DNA from: Arcobacter sp. | Lineage (GTDB): Bacteria; Campylobacterota; Campylobacteria; Campylobacterales; Arcobacteraceae | Assembly: GCA_020048055.1 (NCBI GenBank) | Contig: JAIFNA010000001.1 | Location: 28,985 to 92,984, forward strand | Direction: 5' to 3' | DNA length: 64,000 bases | In this document: one piece after another, positions 9,869-18,666 of the stretch | Layout of the letters: each line of letters opens with the position of its first letter | How positions within the stretch are numbered: position 1 is the stretch's first letter | Made by a program: the position numbers and the translations under genes | The notes under the pieces: generated by a model | Databases searched by the model: none | What the model saw: the letters and a program-made list of their open reading frames with translations, nothing else | Told to the model about the DNA's origin: nothing

Positions 9869-9882
9869 TTGACTTAAATCAA
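9869..9882. promoter_or_regulatory. Crp/Fnr-type box serving two divergent promoters
   Basis: TTGACTTAAATCAA matches the TTGAT-N4-ATCAA Fnr-type palindrome at 9 of 10 positions. Its centre (9875.5) lies 41.5 bp from the predicted start at about 9917 (TACAAT -10 box at 9905-9910, cytochrome c) and 41.5 bp from about 9834 on the other strand (TATAAT at 9841-9846, mobB). One box is therefore in the ideal class II position for both genes. Start sites are predicted from the -10 boxes. Confidence 0.75.
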
Positions 9883-9936
9883 AGTAATGTAGAAAATATT
9901 TTAATACAATTTTAAAATAACATAAGGGAAAAGAGA

Positions 9937-10230
9937 ATGAAAAAAATAGTTACAATAGGTTTATTGGCAAGTTTGATGACAACATCACTTTTAGCAGATG
10001 GTGTAGCAGCATACAAAAAATGTGTAGGATGTCATGGTGCAAATGGGGAAAAAGTTGCATTAGGAAAGAGTAAAATTATCAAAGATATGTCTAAAAATGA
10101 GTTAGCTATTGCTTTAATGGGTTACCAAAAAGGAACATACGGCGGGGCAATGAAAGCTCTTATGAAAGGACAAGTAAAAGGACTCAGTAAAGCTGATATC
10201 GATGCACTTGCTGAAATGATTGGAAAGTAA
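9937..10230 (+). CDS. Periplasmic class I cytochrome c (c553-like)
   Basis: A 97-residue precursor with a signal peptide (MKKIVTIGLLASLMTTSLLA), one heme-binding CVGCH (residues 29-33) and a Met ligand candidate in KALMKG near the C-terminus. Such small cytochromes carry electrons in the periplasm between the bc1 complex or a dehydrogenase and terminal reductases. The Crp/Fnr box at class II spacing and the nap genes nearby suggest expression under oxygen limitation or nitrate respiration. A 12-bp stem-loop follows the stop codon. Confidence 0.9.
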   Translation: MKKIVTIGLLASLMTTSLLADGVAAYKKCVGCHGANGEKVALGKSKIIKDMSKNELAIALMGYQKGTYGGAMKALMKGQVKGLSKADIDALAEMIGK

Positions 10231-10238
10231 TTTCATAA

Positions 10239-10271
10239 AATGATAGAAGAGATATTTTATCTTCTATCATT
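10239..10271 (+). terminator. Stem-loop after cytochrome c gene
   Basis: AATGATAGAAGA and TCTTCTATCATT form a perfect 12-bp stem with a 9-nt loop, starting 9 bp after the cytochrome stop. The following bases are TTAAAAT rather than a clean T run on this strand, so termination is likely but not textbook. Confidence 0.55.
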
Positions 10272-10383
10272 AAAATACCTCTAGCTCATAAATCATATAG
10301 TACACATAGACCAATTACGATATTTTAAGTACACTAAAAATATAATATAAAACTTAAAAACATAAAATATTGGACGATTATGG

Positions 10384-11613
10384 ATGATTGATAAAGACAA
10401 AATACTACTTGACCTTTTTGAATAAGAACCACAACTAGCAAAAAAATATTGAAGAAAAAACTCATATCAAAGGCTCAACTCTTAATAATATTCTCAAAAG
10501 TTTAGTTGAATCACAAAGGCTAGAGAGGATAGGAAAATGAAAAGCAACCTACTATAAAAGAATCTATAGAGAAAACTATTCATATAAAAATATCACTGTT
10601 TTAAAAGATGGAATTGTTGTAGGGGAGCTTAGTTTTGGTGAAGGAAATTATTATTTTGTTTATAGTGAAAGTTACAAAGGAAAATCTCTTATTGGACTTC
10701 TAAATAATGGGACAATTATCCAAAATAATGAGCTATTTTATGTGTTTGAAAATCTTATTCCAGAATCACATAGAAGAGAAAAACATATAGATATCTCAAA
10801 TTTGAAGATTTAGCTGACAGTTTAACAACACTTTTAAATACTCATGGTTCCTATGAGTTTGTTTATACTTATGAACTCTTCAAATACAAAAAAGTAACTG
10901 ACAAAAGACCAAACTGGTTAACAGTAAAAAATAAAATATTGAGCTCTTATAATTATCCAAATTTACTTGATATGAAACTTGATATCAGTGATGAGATTCT
11001 TGAAGATAAAAGCAACCATGATCATTCATCACTAAGTGGTTATCAAAACAAAATTGATGTAAATATCGATGAAGAGACCAAAACAATCACAATTGATACA
11101 AAAAATCCACACTATCTTCTTAAACCATTTAATACAAACATCGGTCACTATTTTGGAGATAAAAACTCATATTATCCACAAGCTTTGGTAAATGAGCATC
11201 TTTTTATGAGTTTTGCTAAAAATGAACTTCTTTTAGATGTCCCATACAATGGACTTATATACCACAATAGTCAATTTCACTATATCATCAAAAGATTTGA
11301 TAGATATGAATAGTTTAAATATGAACAATATGATTTTGGGCAGTTTTTAAATATCTCAAGTGCTAACAAATACAATGTCAGTAGCGATCATTTGTTTACT
11401 AAAGCAAATGAAATACTTCAAGATAAAAATTCTAAGATGTCACTTTTAAGATTTTACTTTTACTCTTATATCATACAACATAGTGATTTACATGCAAAAA
11501 ATTTAGCAGTTTTAAACATCGGTAAAGAGAACTATCTCTTCTATCCACTCCATGAAAGCTGTTTCAAAGGTGATGCAATACAGTGGCATGAGATTTGGAT
11601 TGACAAAAATTAA
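10384..11613 (+). pseudogene. Decayed HipA-like kinase with N-terminal winged helix
   Basis: Translated piecewise, the region gives a winged-helix segment (STLNNILKSLVESQRLERIG), a HipA N-subdomain, then SLSGYQNKIDV, HYIIKRFDRYE and HSDLHAKNLAVL. The last three match the HipA motifs S-I-S-G-x-Q-x-K, KRFDR and the catalytic N-N-D-D-H-A-K-N loop, with the ligand region changed. In-frame stops interrupt it (after residue 13, in the RIG/KATYYKR linker, after DISNLKI and after KRFDRYE at 11311-11313), and there are frame shifts. It represents a third, dead HipA of the type with HTH and kinase in one chain. Confidence 0.8.
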
Positions 11614-11634
11614 AAAGATTTTATCTTCTCTTTA

Positions 11635-11683
11635 TTGATTTATATCAATCAATAAAATTTTAAAACACTCTACACTTCCAAAA
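11635..11683 (+). promoter_or_regulatory. Fnr-type promoter of the DUF2249 operon
   Basis: TTGATTTATATCAA (11635-11648) is a perfect Fnr-type palindrome. A TACACT -10 box lies at 11671-11676, so the predicted start (about 11683) is 41.5 bp from the box centre, the class II activator position. The gene start follows at 11708. Confidence 0.78.
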
Positions 11684-11707
11684 CAAAATTAAAAACAAGG
11701 ATTGAAA

Positions 11708-12046
11708 ATGAAACAAGAGATAACTTTAGAGGGCGCAACTGTACTATTTTTCAAAGAGGAAAATGATGGGATCACTTCATATACTTTTGATAGTAGTAGA
11801 TGTGGACATCCTGAACCCATGATAAATGCGATGATTGGGCTTCAAACTATCAAAGATGGTGAACAACTCATTATGATAAATAGTAAAGCACCAGCTGGGC
11901 TTTTTCCTAAAGTTGAAAATGACTTCAACTATGAAGTGAGTGAACTTTCTAATGGATTATTTCAAATTATTTTTACAAAAAAAGGGGATGAAAGTAATAC
12001 GGATTTTAGTGATAGAGGATGTGGCGGAACAGGATGTTCCCACTAA
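11708..12046 (+). CDS. DUF2249-family protein with Cys-rich tail
   Basis: A 112-residue cytosolic protein. CGHPEPMINAMIGLQTIKDG and LIMINSKAPAGLFPKVEND fit the DUF2249 pattern (a TusA-like fold often found with nitrite/NO and iron-sulfur genes). The C-terminus, CGGTGCSH, adds two Cys and one His that could bind a metal. I start at the ATG at 11708, which has AAGG 8 bases upstream; a TTG two codons earlier is also open. It is first in an operon with an interrupted membrane protein, a DUF59 protein and a MOSC protein. Exact function is unknown. Confidence 0.72.
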   Translation: MKQEITLEGATVLFFKEENDGITSYTFDSSRCGHPEPMINAMIGLQTIKDGEQLIMINSKAPAGLFPKVENDFNYEVSELSNGLFQIIFTKKGDESNTDFSDRGCGGTGCSH

Positions 12047-12069
12047 AAAGCTTTTAGTAAAGTTATAAA

Positions 12070-13302
12070 ATGGCAGTTTCAACTGATTTTGCACCACCCT
12101 TTAAACTTATCGCTCCCTATTTTATTTTAGGGGTTGTTTTTTATATAGGAAGTATTGTTTCGTTATTTGGGGTGGATATTTCACATCTTTCACAATTTTC
12201 AACTTTTACTCTCTCTTTTATTCATATCTTTTTACTTGGATTTGTGATGATGGTAATATTTGGTGGCATGGCTCAACTTGTCCCTGTTGTCCTTGAAGTT
12301 GGGCATTTTGCGGTTGAGTTGTATTATGTGATTTACCCACTATTGGCTCTTGGAGCTCTACTTATGGGGATTGGATTTGTATTCTCCCCTATATTACTCC
12401 CTTTTGGTGGGGTTGTTGTTTTGATAGCGATGATGGTATTTTTATTTGAAACGATGATGACGATAAAAAAAGTAAAAAAACTCAACTTTGTGATGAAAAC
12501 TGTATTGTTAGCCAATATTTTTCTTTTTTTTGGACTTGTATTTGGGATAATTATGGCATTAGGTTATGGTGGAATTATCGACATATCAATCGAAAGATAG
12601 CTTCTTCCTCATATCTTTTTGACATTCTTTGGGTATGTTGGGATTACGATTATGGGGATGAGTTTGGTACTTCTTCGTATGTTTTGGCTCTCTCATAGCT
12701 TTAGTTGGAAAAGTGTTGAGTATAGTGTGTATTGTTTTAGTGGAAGTGTTTTTTCTATCCTTTTAGGAGTATTTTTAAAAAGTAGCTTGGTTGAAACTTT
12801 AGGGTATCTTTTGATTATCGTATCGGCTGTTTTGTATTTGTATCAAATATTTTTGATTTATAAAACAAGGGTAAGAAAAGAAAATGATATCTATTTTAAA
12901 TCGACAGTTTTTTCCTACACAAGCCTATCTGTAGCACTTTTACTTGGAATGAGTTATTTGATTTTTCAAAGTGAGAGGATTCTTTTAGTTTTTGGATGGG
13001 TTTTACTTTTTGGTTATATTGGAAATATTATCACTGGGCATCTATATAAGATTATCCCATTTTTAGTGTGGTATCAAAGATTTTCTCCACTCATTGGAAA
13101 ACAAAAAGTACCGATGTTAGCTGATATGGTTCCAAAACTAGGGAGCAGTTTTCAGTTTTATTTTACACTTTTTGGTGTCTTACTCTGTGGATTTGGGATA
13201 GGATTTTTGAGTAATGAGCTCTTTTATAGTGGCGTTAGCTTTTTGTTTGTTGGGGGGATTTTTATGTTTAAAAACCTCCTTTTTATGATAAATTTTAGAT
13301 AG
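12070..13302 (+). pseudogene. Polytopic membrane protein (NnrS/oxidase-like) with in-frame TAG
   Basis: About 410 codons of one continuous frame, interrupted only by the TAG at 12598-12600. Both halves are strongly hydrophobic, with about twelve membrane segments in total. Conserved His-bearing helices (FIHIFLLGFVMMVIFGG, VVLEVGHFAVELYY, HIFLTFFGYVGI and GHLYKIIPFLVWYQR) recall NnrS and heme-copper-oxidase subunit I-like proteins linked to NO metabolism. The second half has no good start of its own. It is either a recent nonsense mutation, a sequencing error, or a gene read through at amber. The neighbours (DUF2249, DUF59) support a NO/nitrite-related role. Confidence 0.7.
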
Positions 13303-13318
13303 AAAAGGGGTATTTTTT

Positions 13319-13624
13319 ATGATAACGAAAGAGGAAATTTTTAAAGCAGTTGCAACGGTCAATGACCCAGAAGTGGGATTTAATCTGGTCGAGATGGGGC
13401 TAATTTATGATGCGACTGCAAATGACAAAGATGAAGTAAGGGTAATTATGACCTTAAGTACAAAAGCTTGTCCTTTACATCAGATGATTATAGAGTGGGT
13501 TGAACAAGCCGTTATGAGGGAGATTCCAACTGCACAAAGTGCTGAAGTTGAAGTAGTTTGGGAACCTGCTTGGAATATCTCTATGGCAACAGATGAAGTG
13601 AATAGTAAACTTGGTGGATTGTAA
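13319..13624 (+). CDS. DUF59/MIP18-family iron-sulfur assembly factor
   Basis: A 101-residue protein with the whole DUF59 fold: EEIFKAVATVNDPEVGFNLVEMGLIYD at the front, the conserved Cys in LSTKACPLH (about residue 50), and the closing VEVVWEPAWNISMATDE. Relatives (SufT, PaaD-like) help insert or mature Fe-S clusters. It lies 16 bp after the interrupted membrane gene and directly before a MOSC gene, so it may mature a metalloprotein of this operon. Confidence 0.88.
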   Translation: MITKEEIFKAVATVNDPEVGFNLVEMGLIYDATANDKDEVRVIMTLSTKACPLHQMIIEWVEQAVMREIPTAQSAEVEVVWEPAWNISMATDEVNSKLGGL

Positions 13625-14326
13625 ATGGAACCATATATCAAGTCGATTCAAATAGGAAAAGTGGAAAGTTTTGGAGATAGTTCAAAAACAAATTTTTTTC
13701 TTAAATACTATAAAACAGCTTCTTTTAAAAAAGTTGTCCCTTTTGGATGGGTAACTCACACAGGTTTTATAGGGGATGAAGTAGCAGATAAGGATAGTCA
13801 CGGTGGAGAGGAAAAAGCAATATTTGCCAATAGTAATGAAAACTATCCAAAATGGAGCTCATTTTTAGGAGTTGAAACACTTCCCTTTGGCGCATTAGCT
13901 GAAAACCTCACTATTAGTGGGCTTGATGAAACGACAGTTTTATTAGGAGATATTCACATTATTGGTGGTGTTACTTTGCAAGTATCACAACCTCGAAAAC
14001 CTTGCTGGAAAATAGCAAGAACACATAACAATGAAGATTTTACCAAAGAGATTTATGAAAGTGGACTTACAGGCTGGTACTATCATGTTTTAAAAACTGG
14101 AATAATAAAACAAGGTGATACAATAGAAATCATCTCAAATCAAATGATAAAAATCTCTATAAAAGAGGCAAATCAAGCCTTTAGGGAACCAAAAAAATAT
14201 CAAACCACCCTTTTGAAAATCTTAGAAATTCCCTCTTTATCAAAAAAATATAAAGAAAGTATCGCTAAAAAATTAGAAGGGTCATTTAACCTAAGCTATA
14301 TAGAGACTAAAGATAAAAATCAATAA
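13625..14326 (+). CDS. MOSC-domain protein (YiiM-like)
   Basis: A 233-residue protein beginning one base after the DUF59 stop. The MOSC domain (residues about 35-175) shows TGFIGDEVADKDSHGGEEKA, PFGALAENLTISG, and the sulfur-carrier Cys in VSQPRKPCWK (about residue 126). MOSC proteins move sulfur to molybdenum cofactor or reduce N-hydroxylated compounds with Moco bound. The C-terminal 60 residues are helical, as in YiiM. The neighbourhood of mobB, moeA and moaA supports a Moco link. Confidence 0.87.
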   Translation: MEPYIKSIQIGKVESFGDSSKTNFFLKYYKTASFKKVVPFGWVTHTGFIGDEVADKDSHGGEEKAIFANSNENYPKWSSFLGVETLPFGALAENLTISGLDETTVLLGDIHIIGGVTLQVSQPRKPCWKIARTHNNEDFTKEIYESGLTGWYYHVLKTGIIKQGDTIEIISNQMIKISIKEANQAFREPKKYQTTLLKILEIPSLSKKYKESIAKKLEGSFNLSYIETKDKNQ

Positions 14327-14453
14327 AAATATGATTAATTTCTAATCTAAAGTAGGTAGATCTAAAAAATTTAAATTTATGAAATTTCTCTTATTCATAG
14401 TTTCGAATTTACCCAGTTATTTTTACACTACCATCTTAATAAAAACATTTTAG

Positions 14454-15671
14454 TTAATTAAAAAAATCTTTTTTTATATCACTAAAAAACTTCCAGTTAA
14501 TTGGGAGTATTTTTACAATTTCGTCTTTATTTATATGCCCTATATTTTTCCCAAGTACCATCATACTGTTACAATTGTGTAGCACTCCAACCATACCTGG
14601 AAGCCTTTTACTTGATGGTACAAAACAACTTCCATCAAAGAAACCAGGTATTATTGTGGTTCTTCCTTGTTTATTGTTAAGTATTTCTCCTAGCTTTGTT
14701 TCAATATAGTTATGATATATATTTTTATTTCCAGCTAATTTTTGAAGGATTATTTTTCCAAAAGCTTCAAAAATAAGAATAGCAGCAAGTGGATTTCCAG
14801 GAAGACTTAATATATAAGTTTTTCCAATTTTTCCAAAAATAGTTGGTTTGCCTGGTTTTATTGTAATTCCATCAAAAAGTATCTCCATCTCAAAAGCTTC
14901 AAAAGCCTCTTTTGTAAAATCAGCTTCACCAACACTAATCCCACCACTTGTAATAATAAAATCAGCATATAAAGAATTTTCTATCATCTCTTTTAGAGAC
15001 TCAACTGTATCTTTCGCCATTCCTGTAAAAGTTACATCAGCACCTAACTCTTCTGCACGAGCCAAGAGTGTTGGTGTATTTGAGTTATAAACTTGATAAT
15101 CATCTATCTTTTCAAAATGAAGCTTTAACTCTTCGCCACTTGTAAAAACACAAACTTTTGGTTCTCTATAAACCTTGATATGAGTTATCCCTTGAGATGC
15201 TAAAATTGTAACTGTTGCATAATTTATCTCATCGCCATCACTTAAAAGTTTTTCACCTATTTTTATGTCTTCCCCGATAAATCTTATGTGTTGATATTTT
15301 GTAATACTTTTTGGTAAAGCAATAAAGGCATCTTTTAAAATCTCAATATTTTCTTGAGGTACAACAGCTTCTACACTGTTAGGAACTCTTGCCCCAGTCA
15401 TAATTTTTATAGCTTCACCATCATTTATGATTGGTTCTTTATCACTTCCTGCAAATACTTCATCAACTACTTTAACCTCTCTACCAATATCCCCTATTCG
15501 TACACCATAACCATCCATTGCAGAATTATTATATGTAGGAAGATTATAAAGTGCGAAAATATCTTGAGCCAATATTCTATCTTTTGAATTTTCTATTGGG
15601 ATAATTTCATATGAGACTTTTTTGACATTTGATACTATAAGTTCTAATGCTTTCTTGATACATATTGCCAT
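14454..15671 (-). CDS. moeA: MoeA, molybdopterin molybdotransferase
   Basis: A 405-residue full-length MoeA. LPTYNNSAMDGYGVR (residues about 42-56), VVPQENI, VYNSNTPTLLARAEELGAD, SGGISVGEADFTKEAF and KPGKPTIFGKIG with LSLPGNPLAA are its standard motifs; it inserts molybdate into adenylylated molybdopterin. Start ATG has an AGGGAT site upstream. A weak Crp/Fnr-like box lies 53-66 bp before the start codon. The gene is convergent with the MOSC operon. Confidence 0.95.
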   Translation of the reverse strand: MAICIKKALELIVSNVKKVSYEIIPIENSKDRILAQDIFALYNLPTYNNSAMDGYGVRIGDIGREVKVVDEVFAGSDKEPIINDGEAIKIMTGARVPNSVEAVVPQENIEILKDAFIALPKSITKYQHIRFIGEDIKIGEKLLSDGDEINYATVTILASQGITHIKVYREPKVCVFTSGEELKLHFEKIDDYQVYNSNTPTLLARAEELGADVTFTGMAKDTVESLKEMIENSLYADFIITSGGISVGEADFTKEAFEAFEMEILFDGITIKPGKPTIFGKIGKTYILSLPGNPLAAILIFEAFGKIILQKLAGNKNIYHNYIETKLGEILNNKQGRTTIIPGFFDGSCFVPSSKRLPGMVGVLHNCNSMMVLGKNIGHINKDEIVKILPINWKFFSDIKKDFFN

Positions 15672-15723
15672 ACTATCCCTTTAATTTGTTTTTGTATCTT
15701 AGCTATTTTGTTGTTTTATATTC

Positions 15724-15737
15724 TTGATTTTAGTCAT
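15724..15737. promoter_or_regulatory. Weak Crp/Fnr-like box before moeA
   Basis: TTGATTTTAGTCAT fits the palindrome imperfectly and lies at a distance compatible with a class II promoter for moeA, though the -10 candidates (TACAAA or AAGATA) are poor. It is listed because five better sites occur in the same island. Confidence 0.35.
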
Positions 15738-15788
15738 AACATTTTGGAATCTTTTGTCCCTATATTATTAAAAATTTAAAAATAAAGT

Positions 15789-16400
15789 CTAAAAGCTAAT
15801 CAGCATCTCCAATTTTGAACAATCGATAATATTTGAGTGATCATCTAAAATTTTTAGCTCTTTTAGTTTTTTTAAAACTCTTGAAAATGTTTCAGGGGTT
15901 ATATTAAGCTCATTCGCGATTAATTTCTTTTTTGTTTCTTGAAATGTTTCTTTATTATTGTAGATAAAAAATGCAACTTTTGTCATCGCATCAAAGATTA
16001 AGCTCCTATTGATAAGCTTCTCAAGAGCTTTTATCTTTTGGCTAAACGACTTTGTCATCAAATATGAAATCTTTGGATTTGTTTTTAAGAGTTGATTTAA
16101 GCCATCTTTTTTAATGAGTGCAATTTTACAATCATCAATACAAATAGCAGTTGCTGGGAATTTTATATTTTCAAAGCTAGCCATTTCTGCTATAAAATTC
16201 ACAGGTGAAAAATTATGCAAAACTATCTCGTTTGATTTGTTATCTGTTTTGTAAATTTTCACAAAACCAAACAAGAGAAGATAAAAATATTGTGGCTCAT
16301 CACCTTCAAAAAAGATAATTTCATTTTTTTGAAACTTTTTTATTTCGGTAATTTGTACTATCTCATCATGATTGATGAAGCTTTCTAATACATCTTTCAA
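15789..16400 (-). CDS. Crp/Fnr-family transcription regulator 1
   Basis: A 203-residue protein with a cyclic-nucleotide-like beta-barrel (residues about 20-110: IIFFEGDEPQYFYLLLFGFVKIY) and a C-terminal winged helix (KKLIANELNITPETFSRVLKKLKEL). There is no Cys cluster as in Fnr; the recognition helix carries E-T-F-S-R. It starts with TTG inside the stop of the FmdE-like gene. It belongs to the Campylobacterota group that includes the Nss regulators of nitrate and nitrosative stress. It is the last gene of the regulator operon that begins at 18610. Confidence 0.85.
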   Translation of the reverse strand: MKDVLESFINHDEIVQITEIKKFQKNEIIFFEGDEPQYFYLLLFGFVKIYKTDNKSNEIVLHNFSPVNFIAEMASFENIKFPATAICIDDCKIALIKKDGLNQLLKTNPKISYLMTKSFSQKIKALEKLINRSLIFDAMTKVAFFIYNNKETFQETKKKLIANELNITPETFSRVLKKLKELKILDDHSNIIDCSKLEMLISF

Positions 16401-16930
16401 AAATTCTCTTTCGTTGTAAAAACAATATCAGTATTTGCAAAAATCTCAAACACTCTTTCTTGAAAATCAGTTTTAGTAGAATTCAACAATGAAAGATTGT
16501 AATAAATATCAACCGATTTGTTTGTATCAACCCTTGTAAATCTTACATCCGAATCTATGTTTACCCCATAAAAGAGTAAATTTGTTCTCCCAAACTTACC
16601 ATTTAACCCTTTAAATCCACTATTGGTTGTTGCACCTGTAATATTTGAAATAACACCTCCAATAACTCCGCTAACTCCGCTTGCAATGTCATTTGGGAGT
16701 TCAACTTTTATCTCCCCTCTTTTTGGGAGTTCATTTTGATAAAGTTTTTTTAGTCCAATTAAACACATCAAAAAAGCCCCGCTTACGGTTGGACAACTAT
16801 GCCCTGCTGATTTTACAACATCAAGATAAGAAAATTCAACAATCCCATCTTCAAATACGCCGAGTGTGAGTGCTAATTCATCTCTTAAAACGATTTTTTC
16901 TAATTGATCAAAAAACTTTGGATATTTCAT
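16397..16930 (-). CDS. FmdE-like protein
   Basis: A 177-residue protein. VVKSAGHSCPTVSGAFL (residues about 38-54) resembles the His/Cys motif (GHxCP) of FmdE-family proteins, first seen beside formylmethanofuran dehydrogenase genes and able to bind metal. In Campylobacterota, FmdE-like genes accompany nitrate or Moco genes, but the reaction is unknown. The gene sits between a PilJ-type sensor and Crp/Fnr regulator 1 and overlaps the latter, so it is likely part of the same nitrate-linked regulatory operon. Confidence 0.6.
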   Translation of the reverse strand: MKYPKFFDQLEKIVLRDELALTLGVFEDGIVEFSYLDVVKSAGHSCPTVSGAFLMCLIGLKKLYQNELPKRGEIKVELPNDIASGVSGVIGGVISNITGATTNSGFKGLNGKFGRTNLLFYGVNIDSDVRFTRVDTNKSVDIYYNLSLLNSTKTDFQERVFEIFANTDIVFTTKENF

Positions 16931-16958
16931 AATTGCCCTTTTTTATATTTTTTTTAAT

Positions 16959-17948
16959 TTACTTTGACTTACAATTCATAAGGAGAATATCTAGCTCATT
17001 TTTTAATGCTTGAAGCTTTTTAGTTGTTTTTAAAAGCTCCTCAGTCGATTCAATTACAATATCCTCACTCTTATCAAGATATTTTGAAATCTCTCCATTA
17101 TGCTCAAGTTCTTCTATTATAAGGCTAAACTCATCTGTTAGATTTTCAAGTTTTAGCGAAGCCAATTTTGACTGTTCAAGTGCATTTTGTGAATAATTCA
17201 TAGCTGATGATACTTTATTTATAAAACAATTCAGATTATCTGCAATCTCTATAAATTCCTTCTCTGAATTGATATTCATAGGCTCAAGATTTTCGAAATC
17301 CCCCTGACTTATCTGTTTTGACTTTTTTATAAGCTCCATCGCATGGGCTTCAATTTGTCTTAACTGAACAATTGAATATATGGCAAAAATTATTAACAAC
17401 ACAAATGAAATAGATTGAAAATTTTTAATAAAAGCATTTTTGGTTTCAATATAAAGTGTGTATAGAGTTACTATTTTATCAACTTCTTCTAGCAATTTGT
17501 TATTTGTTATTGTGTAGTAAATAATAAGTGAATTTATTTTTTCCACATCATTAATAAGCAATGCATTTTTAAACTCGTTTGTATTATTTGAAAATAAACT
17601 CCACAAAATAAGTACATTTGAGATTTGATTTTTTATCTCATCGGTTGGAGCTGGTGCTATTTTTAATAGTTCATTTCCTTTTTCTAATGTTCTAATCCCA
17701 AACTCGAACTCTTTAATAGCAGTATCCATTTCACTAAAATCTTTTGATTTTGTTTGTGACAAAAGAAAAATATTTTTTGTAATCTTTTGCGTAAGCATTC
17801 TTTGTTTTCCAGCTAAATTTACAACTGAAGCATCTTTTTTATTCTTTTGATTTAGATATATTGTTACGCTTATAACAAAAAACACAGTTATCAATAAAAA
17901 TGCACCCAATATTTTTATTTTTTTACCAACACTAATATTTGCCATCAT
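16959..17948 (-). CDS. Membrane sensor with PilJ-type (nitrate-like) domain
   Basis: A 329-residue protein with a membrane segment at residues 8-28, a periplasmic region containing LAGKQRMLTQKITKNIFLL (about 43-61), which is the PilJ/NarX-type P-box-like motif, a second membrane segment (about 178-195) and a HAMP-like, coiled-coil cytoplasmic tail. There is no kinase or methyl-accepting output domain, so it probably signals by protein contact. The start overlaps the stop of Crp/Fnr regulator 2 (ATGA). Its place next to nap suggests nitrate or nitrite sensing. Confidence 0.72.
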   Translation of the reverse strand: MMANISVGKKIKILGAFLLITVFFVISVTIYLNQKNKKDASVVNLAGKQRMLTQKITKNIFLLSQTKSKDFSEMDTAIKEFEFGIRTLEKGNELLKIAPAPTDEIKNQISNVLILWSLFSNNTNEFKNALLINDVEKINSLIIYYTITNNKLLEEVDKIVTLYTLYIETKNAFIKNFQSISFVLLIIFAIYSIVQLRQIEAHAMELIKKSKQISQGDFENLEPMNINSEKEFIEIADNLNCFINKVSSAMNYSQNALEQSKLASLKLENLTDEFSLIIEELEHNGEISKYLDKSEDIVIESTEELLKTTKKLQALKNELDILLMNCKSK

Positions 17949-18610
17949 CTAACTCCTGTATAAATAGCGCTTAATTCTTCATATTTTTCAATAACAACTA
18001 GCCCTTTATCAATATTAATTATTTCGTTTCTTTGCATCTTTTTTAATACCCTTGATAATGTTTCTGGTTGAATATGTAGCAAAAGAGAAACCTCATTTCG
18101 TTTTATTTTGTTAAATATTTCTAAATCATTACAAAGCATAAAAGCAACTTTAGAAGTCGCATCAAACACAAGTTCCCTATTTATAATACATTGAAGTTGT
18201 TGATTTTTATATATTAGCTCCTCTATAAAACTAAAAATTAGCTCATTATGAAATAAAAAAGTCTCTTTAAAATTTTTAAAATCAATGGCAAGCATCAAAC
18301 TATCTTCAACAAATTCTGCATTTGAAAAACAGCGAATTTTGTCATCTTGGAGATTTGATAGTTCTGAGATCATCCCTTTTGGGTGTATGTAATACAAAAA
18401 AATCTCATTGTCATATTTATCTATCTTAAACACTTTAATAAGTCCATCAACCAAAAATAAAAGTTTATCATTAGTCTCCATCTCATAGTGCAAAATAGTA
18501 TTTTTATCGTATTTTAAAAGTATTGAGATTGAAGCTAAGATATCTAAATCTTTTACATTTAGATGGGAAAAAAGAGTTATTTTTTTAATTGATTTTTGTA
18601 AGATTGTCAT
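17945..18610 (-). CDS. Crp/Fnr-family transcription regulator 2
   Basis: A 221-residue protein with an effector barrel (residues about 15-120) and a winged helix near residues 165-205 (NEVSLLLHIQPETLSRVLKKM). The recognition helix E-T-L-S-R nearly equals that of regulator 1 (E-T-F-S-R), so both probably read the same box. No Fnr-type N-terminal cysteines are visible. It heads an operon with the PilJ sensor, FmdE-like protein and regulator 1. The stem-loop at 18637-18666 just upstream contains a box-like sequence. Confidence 0.86.
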   Translation of the reverse strand: MTILQKSIKKITLFSHLNVKDLDILASISILLKYDKNTILHYEMETNDKLLFLVDGLIKVFKIDKYDNEIFLYYIHPKGMISELSNLQDDKIRCFSNAEFVEDSLMLAIDFKNFKETFLFHNELIFSFIEELIYKNQQLQCIINRELVFDATSKVAFMLCNDLEIFNKIKRNEVSLLLHIQPETLSRVLKKMQRNEIINIDKGLVVIEKYEELSAIYTGVR

Positions 18611-18631
18611 ACTCTAATATTATGGGAATTT

Positions 18632-18666
18632 AAAAAATATTTGCTTGATTTAAGTCAAGCAAATAT
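18632..18666 (-). terminator. Terminator of the nap operon with embedded Crp/Fnr-like box
   Basis: ATATTTGCTTGA (18637-18648) and TCAAGCAAATAT (18655-18666) form a perfect 12-bp stem with a 6-nt loop. On the minus strand it begins at the stop of the PAS gene and is followed by a T run (18632-18637), the form of an intrinsic terminator. The stem centre reads TTGATTTAAGTCAA, a Crp/Fnr-like box 35 bp before the start of regulator 2, so it could also act as an operator. Confidence 0.75.
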
